From Asterias rubens (Eukaryota; Echinodermata; Asteroidea; Forcipulatida; Asteriidae): 64,000 bases of DNA. Made by a program: the position numbers and the translations under genes. Under the pieces are notes generated by a model. The model was given only the letters and a program-made list of their open reading frames with translations. It searched no databases and was not told where the DNA came from. Positions within the stretch are counted from its first letter, which is position 1. Every line of letters starts with the position of its first letter. Of the stretch, positions 20,536 to 30,214 are shown one piece after another. Location: positions 1-64,000 of the forward strand of contig NC_047077.1 in the NCBI RefSeq assembly GCF_902459465.1, given 5' to 3'.

Positions 20536-22280
20536 CATTACATAGCACCGGACCCACGACCCTTTGTTGCTATGGGTGCGGCATTGTACTGACTGAGTAC
20601 ACAGTGCTTACTACACATCTGTGTAAGGTAAACAAAAAATAATATGTTCATCACGAATGCAATTGTGGCACCCGCTACTAACACATACATGCAGGATTTG
20701 AACTGCCTCTATCCACTAGGGTCTAGTGGTAAGACATTGCCAATGGATTTTTTTTCACAGCATTCAAGAAAGTACTGAGGCAAGAGTGCTTATTAGAGTA
20801 AGAGTATTAGAACTAAAAGTAATTTTAGTAAAGCCAATTAGTTATAGCAGCTAGTAGTTTCCCTTGAAGTCTGTAGTGACTTATCGATAAATACAAGTCA
20901 TGCAACAGCAGTTGATTTTGTACATTTCTTTATATTTGTGACATGCAACAGCAGTTGACTTTCTCATGTGCTTTAGTTTTTCATAGGCAATGTCATCTTG
21001 TTTTGTGAGTTCACTGGTCGAGGATGGTTTCTGATGCAACAGTTCTCTGCTCCTACCGTTTGACTTTATAATTTTATTTAAGCTTCAGTTAGGGTAATCT
21101 GCAACCTCGTTCCCAAGGATGATCGATCTCGCCGCGCCATCTTTTCCCAGCACGACTAGCTCGATCATAACCCCTGAAAGTGTAACTAGAAAATATCTAA
21201 ATATAAGGGATATTACAATTAGTCCTGTGGTTGATCCGTTCTGTGTTGGGCGTTAGTCGCGCACACGCTGGATGTGCTGTGTGTAATAAAAGTAATACAC
21301 TTGCATTGGCGTTCAGTGTTGCGTGTTGCGTGACAAATAAAGTGAATACGCTCATCTTAATACACACGCGTTTCGGCAGTTTAATGGCGCCCATTTTGAT
21401 ATGTCAGCGGACGTGAAAGCAACAAATGCTTGCGAAAACCATTTTCTTAAAATAATGTGTTAACCCCTGGGCCTGATGACGACGCTACCTATTGATTGAC
21501 ATCCATTTCGGTTGGAACAACCTTGTTTTAAAAACTAAATCAAAACTACAATTTGTTATACATTTTGCTTTGTGCGCAGCGCCAATTATAACCACAAAGG
21601 GATGAACGGCATGCCGCATGTTAGAATTTAGAAAGTGGGTGACCGGACCATGATGATCGGACGGTCTCCGTGTGCAATTTTCAAAAAAAAAAAAAAAAAA
21701 CCAAAACCCACAGTTTTGGACGATCTTATCCCCAAATTATGGCCCTAAATATTACTTTTTCCATCAAAAACCATTTCCATGAATTGGTGTTCCGACGTTA
21801 AGAACTTCGTTTGTAATAAAATAATCAAGATTCATCGATCGGTAATGCACCGAACAATATTTATTTATCAATGAACTTTGCCCTGCATCGCGCAAGCCCT
21901 CAATGGGCAAAAGTCAACATCGAGGCTGTACATTGTACCATTCTGTACATGCGTGCAGCACACTGTATAGCATTTCTTTGTCAGTTTGTGAGCGTGTTTA
22001 TTGTGTTGGAGTCTATCAATGGCCAATAACAGCGTACGGACTGTTCATGCACTATGCTTGCAGTGGGTATTCCCATGGTCTGGGGGTCGTCGACGTGTGC
22101 GTGGTGTGTGTGCATTGGTTGGTTGATGCACTCGGCATACGAACCATGTGGCCGTGTGTACATCGTGTTTTAACGCTTGTTTACGATTGCATTCCTGATT
22201 CTATGATTTTGAAGTCGACTCTGGCTTTTCAGGTACTCGTTTGATCTTATTAAATGCAGTCTTAAAATAGTCTCTTTGTC
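20536..22280. other. 1.7 kb with no supported gene
   Basis: Contains a poly-A run of 18 near 21684 and a Cys- and Val-rich 113-codon frame on the plus strand (21903-22244) whose last codons run into CAG|GTACTCG, a donor-like site. That frame has no recognised domain, and I do not call it a gene. Confidence 0.5.
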
Positions 22281-22284
22281 CTTT

Positions 22285-22372
22285 TTTGGGCAGGGCAGCC
22301 AATAATTTTAGCAGGGCGGCCAATTCTTTGGCAGGGCGGCCTAAATTTTAGGAGGGCGGCTCGCCCTCCCAA
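22285..22372 (+). repeat. Short tandem repeat, GCAGGGCGGCC units
   Basis: About four units of roughly 20 bases, each with GGGC(A/G)GCC followed by AATTTT-like sequence. Confidence 0.75.
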
Positions 22373-22483
22373 TTTACGCGTGTGGAGAACACTGACTTCC
22401 ATTTGTAAACATTTGACCAGTCTCTCATTGGTTTCCCTCTATGTGTACCTCTAAAACAAAACACCCCCATCCCTTAAAGGGAA

Positions 22484-22837
22484 GGTACAAGTTTGGTAAT
22501 TACTCAAAACAAATATTAACTTAAAAACTGACTTGGTAATGAGCATTGGAGAGCTGTTGATAGTATAAACATTGTGAGAAACGGCTCCCTCTGAAGTAGC
22601 GTAGATTTTGAGAAAGAGGTAATTTCTCACTAAAATATTAAAAGACTTCTAGCCAGATGTCTTTCATTCCTATCTGAAAACACACAGGGTGTTTTTTCTT
22701 TCATCATTTTCTCGAACTTCGATGACCAATTGACCCCAAATTGTCACAGGCTTGTTATTTTATGCTTATGCTGGGATACACCCACCAAGTGAGAAGACTG
22801 GTCTTTGAAAATTATCAAACGTGTTTAGTGTATTTAA
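22484..22837 (+). mobile_element. TTAA element family 1, strongly diverged
   Basis: TTAA on both sides and the internal landmark GAAACGGCTCCCTCTGAAG are kept, but the termini have diverged (AGGGAAGGTACAAGTTTGG). It is an older copy. Confidence 0.75.
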
Positions 22838-22935
22838 AGAGATAAATTATAAAATATTCTAAACTCCCCCCACCTGACATGCCTGAGGTATACTGGAGAT
22901 GTTGCTGGTCAATATGTAGTGTGATTGTGTGAGGC

Positions 22936-23049
22936 TCAGGCTGGATCCTCAGCAAGGTTCCACATCTTGGCATTGAAGCGCCCAACACCAGTCCATAGTC
23001 TCTTGAGTCTCATCCATTCCAGATGCATCAAACTGACGACCAAACTAAT
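22936..23049 (-). pseudogene. Exon-like fragment resembling the C-terminal part of a LINE polyprotein
   Basis: On the minus strand the acceptor TTGTTTCCATAG is followed by 37 open codons and a stop. The core RLKRLWTGVGRFNAKMW resembles the RLxRLxTGxGRFxxxM segment that lies before the Cys-rich region in many non-LTR retrotransposon ORF2 proteins. The expected CxC that would follow is replaced by the stop. It could be a decayed LINE fragment or a domesticated last exon. The family assignment is from memory of the motif. Confidence 0.4.
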
Positions 23050-23127
23050 CTATGGAAACAACAATGTTTACAGAGAAAATCATAAAATAAAAAGTTTGCT
23101 AATTGTTGTGCACCGTTACACATAGCT

Positions 23128-23518
23128 TTAAAGGCAGTGGTCACTATTGGTAATTGTCAATGACTAGTCTTTTCTCTTGGTATATCTCAACATCCACGTC
23201 TGCACAAAATAACCAACTTGTAAAAGTAGAGCTCAATTGTTTGTCGAAGTTGCGAGATAATAATGAAAGAAAAATACACCCTTTAAGTTGTATGGTTTCT
23301 GACGCTTGATTTCGAGACCTCAAATTAATTCTAAATCTAAAGTCTCGAAATCAAATTTGTGGAAAATTACTTCTTTCTCAAAAACTACGTCACTTCAAAG
23401 GGAGCCGTTTCTCACAATGTTTTATACGTCAACCTCTCCCCATTACTTGTTACCAAGTAAGGTTTTATGCTAATAATTGCATTTTGAGTTATTTCCAACA
23501 GTCGTCAACTGCCTTTAA
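23128..23518 (-). mobile_element. TTAA element family 1, minus orientation
   Basis: Complete copy in reverse orientation with TTAA flanks. Sequence with an AAT microsatellite begins within 20 bases of its right end. Confidence 0.9.
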
Positions 23519-23835
23519 CATCCGACGTCACTCTTTAATAATAATAATAATAAGACTTGTAATGCGCACATATCCACCCTGCTGGGTGTTCAAGGCGCAG
23601 TAAAACCAAAAACAAAACAAAAACAAAACACAACACAAAGAAAAACAGACACAACAAAATTAGTCATTGAAAACCTGTGACATAAGATAAGTTATGAGAA
23701 GAGACTTGAATTTTGCGGTACAAAGACAAGATCGAAGATTAAGTGGTAGAGAGTTCCAGATGCGTGGCGCGACTGAAGAAAAAAGAAAAGAAAAAAAGGC
23801 TCATAACAAACACCAGAGAGTGGACTGTAGCAAAG
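23519..23835 (-). mobile_element. SINE or LINE 3' region with (AAT)n tail
   Basis: An (AAT)5 tract at about 23538 precedes AAGACTTGTAATGCGCACAT and an A-rich stretch. Read on the minus strand this resembles a retroposon ending in a (TTA)n or (ATT)n tail, as the SINEs elsewhere in the window do. No head or reading frame is identifiable. Confidence 0.45.
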
Positions 23836-24000
23836 GATAATCCCTGTCAATCTTTACCTTTCACCTACATTCATTTCACATAGAGATACATGTACACCGT
23901 CAAACTCTACACCAACATTACATGCAAGTACACGCACACATGCATGTACATGTACTGTACATAACACACACCCAGACACAGCATGCAGACGACCAAAAGT

Positions 24001-24097
24001 AAGCTTTCCATATCAGTGTTTTGATTGGTTCAAGGTGATGTTTGTCAGCTACACAAACATTGCCTCTGGCCAATCAAAACACAGATACGGTAAGCTT
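24001..24097. mobile_element. Small foldback element
   Basis: The left arm from AAGCTTTCC through GTGTTTTGATTGG (24001-24028) is mirrored by CCAATCAAAACAC through GGTAAGCTT (24070-24097), 28-nt arms with three mismatches. Confidence 0.75.
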
Positions 24098-24344
24098 TTA
24101 GTCACTGCACGTTTATCCAATGACATCATTGTAAGCAATGGAATCACTGATTCTGAATAGCAATGTACCAGTCTTTATCCTATGTTGCGGATAAAGACAG
24201 CCCGGACTAGTCTAGGTTACACAAACCGATCAGCCTTCCATGTATGTTTGACAGTGTGAGGGCGCTCTATATATACCAATTACTTCCCCGGGGTATGTGA
24301 TTATCATCAAGTTTCTGTCACTTCTGTGCATGGGGTAGTTTTAA

Positions 24345-25401
24345 CCCTTCCAATACCATTGTCGAGTTTACTCGACTGCGCAATGCAAGCGCTTCCTTAC
24401 CATTGTCGAGAAAACTCGACCATGCGTTGTGTAGTCGCTCCGTCCCAATGAGAAAACTCGACAGAAAAAAGCATTGCCTTTGAGAGATTGTATTTAATTT
24501 GTTTGGCGCCCTCTGTTGTTAGGTTTTATATAGACTGGTTGCTTGTTTACCAAGCATTGCAATGGTATGTATTGTATAGCGGGTCGCCATTATGATTTTC
24601 CGAGAAAAGTACACCTCAAGATTTCACGCTTCCGTTTTTTTTTCGTCAAAAATCACCATCATGTCTGCTCATTGCACGGAGGTTTTGGCTTGAATGTTTG
24701 CCTATAGTGACTCTATAAAAAGACTTGGGAAGTTCTATCAAAGTATCTAGTGAACATTTGGCAACAAATCGTGGTATTTCGTCGCCAGACATGCAGTCAG
24801 ATGATGACAAAACCGGACTATATACCAACGGTAGCTAACTGTACCGAGCACGTCACTTGTTCAACGCAGTGGGTCTGGGCGTGCATGGCGGGCGGGCCTG
24901 GACCCACTCGTGCTGGTCGAAGTGACCATGGTAGCTGAACACTTTCAAAACAGATAAGATTTTTCAGCAAAATAGGTTCCGACTATGGTACAAATGGAAA
25001 TAGAAGCCTATAATAAAAACGGTTATATTTTTTGAGAAGTTTTTACAAACTTTTCTTGAGGAAAAATAGGTTGAAAATCTTGTTGTTTTTCTTGAGACAG
25101 AAATCCCGAATAAAAATATAAGTATTTTTTTTCAGCCAGAAATCTTGCAAACAAAATTAAGAAAATATATACAAATTTGACATCGTAGGAAAGGTCATTT
25201 CATATGCTACAAATTGCATGCACAAAGTTTTTCAAAAAAATAATGTCTTTCCACAGAAAATCAAGATTGAAAACAGTACACACTGCAAATTGCGTTATAT
25301 TTTTTTTAGTGTGAAAAAATACGGTACACAGCATTGTGACCTTTGTCAACAATGCGGTATCCGGTTGGGCGCTTGCAATAAACAATGTGGTATTGAAAGG
25401 G
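24345..25401. mobile_element. piggyBac-like non-autonomous element, 1057 bp
   Basis: The left end is TTAA then CCCTTCCAATACCATTG. The right end is CAATGTGGTATTGAAAGGG then TTAA. The TTAA target plus CCCTT-type inverted ends is the piggyBac signature. Internal sequence includes repeated TCGAG...CTCGA short palindromes near 24360-24460. No transposase is recognisable; frames of about 60 codons inside carry no catalytic motif. Confidence 0.8.
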
Positions 25402-25734
25402 TTAAGTTGCTTCAATTCATGTAGGTGGGTTATAAATGCTCAGCTTTAAAAGTCTTATATTTGTTCGTAAAGGCAGACGGAAAGTGGCTTGACGCTCCAC
25501 CATGCCATGGTGATTAGGCTGTTTTCCTGGTACATTGTAGGAATAATCTACATAACAACAGGTAACACGCCAATACAATTCACAGTATGCAAGAGACATA
25601 CCAACTATTCCCCCACAAGCAAAGACTGCTTCAAATATTCATTCATACCCAAAACAGTATTAAATGTGTAAAAATTAGTTAATTATTTTTTTATTTTTTT
25701 AATTGTCGGATTTTAATTTTCTGTTGCTGTTTAA

Positions 25735-26337
25735 AGTCACCTGGAAATATAATTTTTATTTTTTCAAATATAAGAGTATATATTTAGGAACAATAAACAG
25801 TTTTTTTAGTAATTGTTTGTCACGATTTATATGTTTAAAACATAGATGAAGTTGTTTGGGGGGTTGACTCTGCCTACCCCTTTTGTGACGTCAATCGAGG
25901 CCGACTTCGCCTTGATGCATATAGTAAACACACGTGCAAAGTACCGAAGTCCAAGTTGTGAGTTTGTAGGTTTCTAAAAAAATAGTTTCTTGCATTTTCC
26001 CGGCAATGCCAATCAAGTGTATTGCTGCTGGATGCAGCAAAACAACTAAAGATGGGGTCAGTCTGCATGGCTGGTCAGACTCACAAGAGCAATAGTACCT
26101 AGTGGTCCGGTCTGACGTCTTTTTCAATGCTGTGCAGCATTTTCTCTTCAAATTCCTCGATTGACGTCCTGAACAGCGACCTCTCTGGTCGGGGCCTACT
26201 CTTAAACTTGTAAACCAGATAGGAACTAACTTGTTAGAACCTTAGTTAACTGTTTATTCACATTCCACTCATCAAAACACAATGATTAGTGACAAAAGCT
26301 TTGTTTTAAATTGACAAAATACCACTTCCAGGTGACT
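25735..26337 (+). mobile_element. Kolobok-like element remnant with THAP start
   Basis: The ends are AGTCACCTGGAA and its inverse TTCCAGGTGACT, each bordered by TTAA (25731-25734 and 26338-26341). Kolobok transposons have TTAA targets and THAP-domain transposases, and the element carries the first part of a THAP domain (26006-26095). At about 600 bp it is a deletion derivative. Confidence 0.7.
26006..26095 (+). pseudogene. THAP-domain N-terminus, truncated
   Basis: 29 codons starting MPIKCIAAGCSKTTKDGVS, then LHGW and an early stop. The Met-Pro start, the C-x4-C pair (C5, C10) and the SLH motif match the beginning of the C2CH THAP zinc finger, a DNA-binding domain of P-element and Kolobok transposases and of host proteins derived from them. 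The AVPTF region and the second metal pair are missing in this frame. A G at -3 gives a reasonable start context. Confidence 0.7.
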
Positions 26338-26612
26338 TTAAATATTTGTCAACATCCCCCACTGCGCATGTGACCTCTATTATCTAAGTGGTTGTTGAAG
26401 TCCGTCAACAATGCTGATGTTCCATACTCAAAATCTTTTACCAAATATTAGTTGAAACTGAAAGGCATTGGCTGTCAAAACGGTGTATGGCATCATGCCA
26501 GGTAGCTCTTTGTACATTACATTGTATAAACAAAATAGCTTTTAATTATGACATTATCAGGGTCAGAATTTCAGACTTACAAATGGTCCATGTACTATAA
26601 AAAGAAGATGCC

Positions 26613-27041
26613 TTAAAGCCATTGGACACTTTCGGTAAACAGTGTTGTCCAAGGCCCACACTTCGTGTATCACAACTTATATATAAAATAACAAACCTGT
26701 GAAAATTTAGGCTCAATTGGTCATCGGAGTTGGGGAAAAATAACGGGAAAACCCACCCTTGTTTCCGCACGTTCAGCACGTTTCGCCGTGTCATGACATG
26801 TGTTTAAAATAAATCTGTAATTCTCAATACCAAGAATTTATATTGTTTTAATGTTTTCTCAAAAAGTAAAGCATTTCATTTTTATGGAATAGTATTTCAA
26901 GAGAAGTCTTTCACCTTCTACTTCTACTTGTATACTCGGTAGGGTCCATTAGACAGGACGAAAGCCTTCTGTAAACCCTGTAAGTTATCTGTAAATCTGT
27001 GAACCTTTTTTTTCTGTTCTGAAAGTGTCCAATGGCTTTAA
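26613..27041 (-). mobile_element. TTAA element family 2, complete
   Basis: TTAA with AGCCATTGGACACTTTCGG on the left and the inverse near 27020-27037. The family-2 internal motif reads CCGTGTCATGACATGTG in this direction. The overall design parallels family 1 (GCCANTGGACACT ends, a TTTTCACAGG-like motif inside). Confidence 0.85.
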
Positions 27042-27288
27042 CACAATTTTAACCTTCTTAAACAGGAGGTACAAACATAAACAAATTGCGATGAAGTGTG
27101 TGTTCACATTGTAAAGAATATTTATTCTCAGAACGTCAGTGCAATGGCATTGACGTCCTACTCCTAGCCTACCAATACCATGCCACTACATCTACATTGG
27201 ATTTTCCCTACATTGTACCACTACCACCAGTATCATGTATGCAGTAAAGTACTGGACTAGGGCTACATGTAGATGGGACCCTGCTGCC

Positions 27289-27945
27289 GGTCCTACTAAA
27301 AGCCGACAACTCGCCGACAACGCCGACAACAAGTCCAGAGCGCCGACAACTCGGCGCCAACAAGTTTTAATTACCTCAAAAATGGCCAATAAACCATAGA
27401 TGTATTAGAACTATATGTGTTCTGTAGTATAAACATAAAGTTAATGGAAAAACTTCACAAAAAGTGTGAATTTTTAACCAGAAAAAAACATCACTTGCAC
27501 GAAAAGCGGTCGGACGCCATCTTGGCTTAAAAACCGTGTTTGGACCAGACCATTATGATACGGCTAGATTTAGCACTTGTCAACCACAGAGGGCGGGCTT
27601 CATGTGAAGACCTTCACTGCAGTGTGCACAGTGCATGACGCCCGCCCTCTATTGCTAAGTCTGACTCACCCGCATCATAATGGACTGGTCCGAACACGAT
27701 TTTAAGCCAAGATGGCGTCCGACCGTTTTCCGTGAACGTTCAGTTTTTTTTTCTGGTTAAAAATTCACACTTTTCGTGAAGTTTTTCCATTAAATTTATG
27801 TTTATATTACAGAACACATATAGTTCTAATACATCTATGGTATATTGGCAATTTTCGAGGTAATTAAAACTTGTTGGCGGCGAGTTGTCGGCGCTCTGGA
27901 CTTGTTGTCGGCGTTGTCGGCGAGTTGTCGGCTTTTAGTAGGACC
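27289..27945. mobile_element. Mutator-like foldback element, 657 bp
   Basis: The ends GGTCCTACTAAAAG and CTTTTAGTAGGACC are extended into arms of about 300 bp, with repeated GCCGACAAC/GTTGTCGGC units and a matching CCATCTTGGCTTAA/TTAAGCCAAGATGG. A short centre lies around 27600-27640. A perfect 10-bp target duplication CCCTGCTGCC lies at 27079+200 (27279-27288) and 27946-27955. Nine to eleven bp duplications with very long inverted ends fit Mutator-like or Foldback elements. No coding sequence. Confidence 0.85.
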
Positions 27946-28190
27946 CCCTGCTGCCGACGCGTTATGCCACAGACTTGGTCGTTAGTCCAACTAAACAGCT
28001 AACTAAAAACTAAAACGTGACAAGGAGAGGCAAGGAACAAGGAATTACGTACAAATAAGTACATGTACATTACCATTTAACTTGTCACCTGTTATTTTGT
28101 CGAATGTCAGTCTCTCAACTCAGCGTCAAAACTCATAAAAACAGTGATGTGTTTTGGAGTCACTTGATCCTTGAGTTTCTGTTTGCGTAA

Positions 28191-28217
28191 AATGTACATG
28201 TACTGTACATGTACATT
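28191..28217. repeat. 27-bp perfect palindrome
   Basis: AATGTACATGTAC, a central T, then the exact inverse. Part of a TGTACATG-rich environment also seen at 23880-23960. Confidence 0.8.
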
Positions 28218-28399
28218 GGGTAGTTGTACAAATAACAAGACCATTGCTAGACAAGAGGGGCGGGGTACCACATCTGACAGTAGACTGTTCCCATGCCCAT
28301 GGACTTGCTGCGCCACTAGAGGGAGGTATAATAAGTTCGCCTGGATTCTCCATCCAGGGGCGCACCAAACTAAAACAAACAAGAGTTTATTTTGAGTAA

Positions 28400-28842
28400 T
28401 AACGTTTTGGGGTCATGTAAATAATAGATTGTGTAGAACTGGATAAATTTTTAATTTAGACTTGAAAGTTTTCTGGTAATTAGCAAACATTCAAAACGGG
28501 TGACCCCCAAAAGTTTAAAGGAAATTTGTAGTTCATTTGTCGGAAAATAATGGGAGACTTTAAATATTGGTTGAAAATATTTGAATATCGTTGGTTGATA
28601 TAGGAGTTTATTTTGTGTAGTGGTGAACCCGCCACTATCCACTAGGTGTGTGTGGGGGGGGGGGGTGAATGAACAGTAAGCCGGTCACAATAATGAGCAC
28701 TTTTGGATTACCGTAGCTATCAAAACTGAATCATTAATACATTTAGTTGTCAGCAATTTAAACAAGTTTATATTCAATGGGCTTAAAGAATTAAACATAT
28801 CATTTTAAGTGATTTTACAATTGTGTTTGGACTAACTTTCAG
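28400..28842. other. No gene recognised
   Basis: AT-rich, with a poly-G run near 28653. Reading frames are short and lack motifs. Confidence 0.5.
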
Positions 28843-29050
28843 AAAAAGAGAAACAGGCTTCGTATACGGGAGACGGGAGAAGATTTCTCCAACAAAAAGG
28901 GCTGACAAAATTAAGACGAAATATGTGAACTCAAGACAAAAAAACTTCTGCCAAAGCTTCATCTTTGTATGCAATGGATGTGCTAGAGGAAACAAGAACA
29001 CGTACAGATATTGGTTACACTGGTTCAGATGAACATTGCAATTGGCAAGT
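28843..29050 (+). pseudogene. Candidate exon remnant
   Basis: An acceptor-like GGACTAACTTTCAG precedes sequence with one frame that reads KEKQASYTGDGRRFLQQKG, is broken by a single TGA at about 28926, and continues ASSLYAMDVLEETRTR up to the next inverted-repeat element. A second frame is open for 69 codons without a stop. Composition looks protein-like, but no family is recognised. Confidence 0.25.
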
Positions 29051-29054
29051 GGTC

Positions 29055-29340
29055 TGGGCCCAATTTCACAGCGCTGCTTAACAGTAAGCAAGTTTGCGTG
29101 CTTACTGTAGCAGAAAAATTTGCTTAAGCCTTAGCGTATTTCACAGGTTAGCAGAAAAATTGGGCGGCCATATTGCGTGTTTACCGTAGATTTGCATTGT
29201 GACGTCATTTATATTCGTGCGGTAAGCACCGGAAGGTTAGCATGCCTTTTCGTTTGCTTACGGTTAGCAGCGCTATGAAATAGAAATCGCACAGTAAGCA
29301 ATAAATCGGCCGCTAAGCAGCGCTATGAAATTGGGCCCTG
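29055..29340. mobile_element. Inverted-repeat element, GGGCCCAATTTCA family
   Basis: The left end is GGGCCCAATTTCACAGCGC and the right end GCGCTATGAAATTGGGCCC. The body has several GTAAGCA and TTAGCAG motifs. Relatives lie at 61363-61615 and, as a partial copy, at 62872-62995. Confidence 0.85.
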
Positions 29341-29619
29341 TTTAGAGACCTCTATAGAATGCATTGTGGTTGAATTTCCTTTAATAGTTTGTTGTTTGAT
29401 GTTATTAACTATTAAACCAAGGCACGTCAGGTCAAAGGCTAACCCAGGATTGCTCTTTGTAGTCAAGATTTAGTACTGCATAACAGCGGCAACTCGATCA
29501 TTTATTGTAGTCTATTTATTGTAGTCTATATCTATTATATAATAAAATATGTAGACGTAAATGTACCATGCATTGAACGCGGGTTCGTGAAGGGACCTGT
29601 GACATCAGAAGTTTCTGAA

Positions 29620-30214
29620 AACCTTTAATTCTACGCCTCCACACAAGCTTACTACGATCCTTAACGCGGTCCCTCACAGCAATTAAAACTGTCAAATTAG
29701 GGTGCGTTCGTTTAGCTTCCCTGGGTCGACGACCCCGGTGTGTGACGGTTTTTTCCCCAGGACGAACGTGTGCAGATAATTACCCACGTTCGTCCTGGAA
29801 GAAAGAACCGCAACACACCGGGCTCGACCCAGTGAAGCTAAACGAACGCACCCATAGTTACCGAACGTAGTGTCAGGCAAACTTCCTTCCAACCTCGGTA
29901 CGGTATGGATAATGCAGGAAATCCCAAAGAAACAATCGCTTGACATATTTATACTTCTTAACAAGATTCAATAAGAAGTTTTCATAAGTTTGTTTATGAT
30001 AAAAAGTATTTAGGTTTTATCAACGAACATTTCATTGAAGACCATTCAAAGTTGAAATTTATGTGGGGGTCTTCAAAAGGGATACATTTTACCAACTTTC
30101 GTTTATAGAGAAAAGGGGAAGAAAACCATCCACAAAATTATTTGAAAAAATCTTTAAAGTATCATTGCGTATTATTCCCACAGAAAAGTGTGTTAAAAAA
30201 TTATATCAAATGCC
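29620..30214 (+). repeat. Diverged founder-like monomer of the 620-bp satellite, split by a short element
   Basis: ACCTTTAAT...CCACA...AAG near 29622 and GCGGTCCCTCACAGCAA near 29666 match the satellite's AACCTTTAATCATATCCACA and CGGTCCCTCGCAGCAA. The match is broken at GTCAAATTA by the element at 29700-29853. Confidence 0.5.
29700..29853. mobile_element. 154-bp inverted-repeat element (GGGTGCGTTCG ends)
   Basis: GGGTGCGTTCGTTTAGCTTC at the left and its inverse GAAGCTAAACGAACGCACCC at the right. Nested GGACGAACGTG/CACGTTCGTCC arms in the centre. Sits inside a diverged satellite monomer. Confidence 0.85.

Noticed and set aside
28107..28382. Minus-strand frame with an acceptor-like site and the peptide KLKDQVTPKHITVFMSF
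   Set aside because: Only 23 codons follow the acceptor before a stop, and there is no family match or partner exon; too weak to list.
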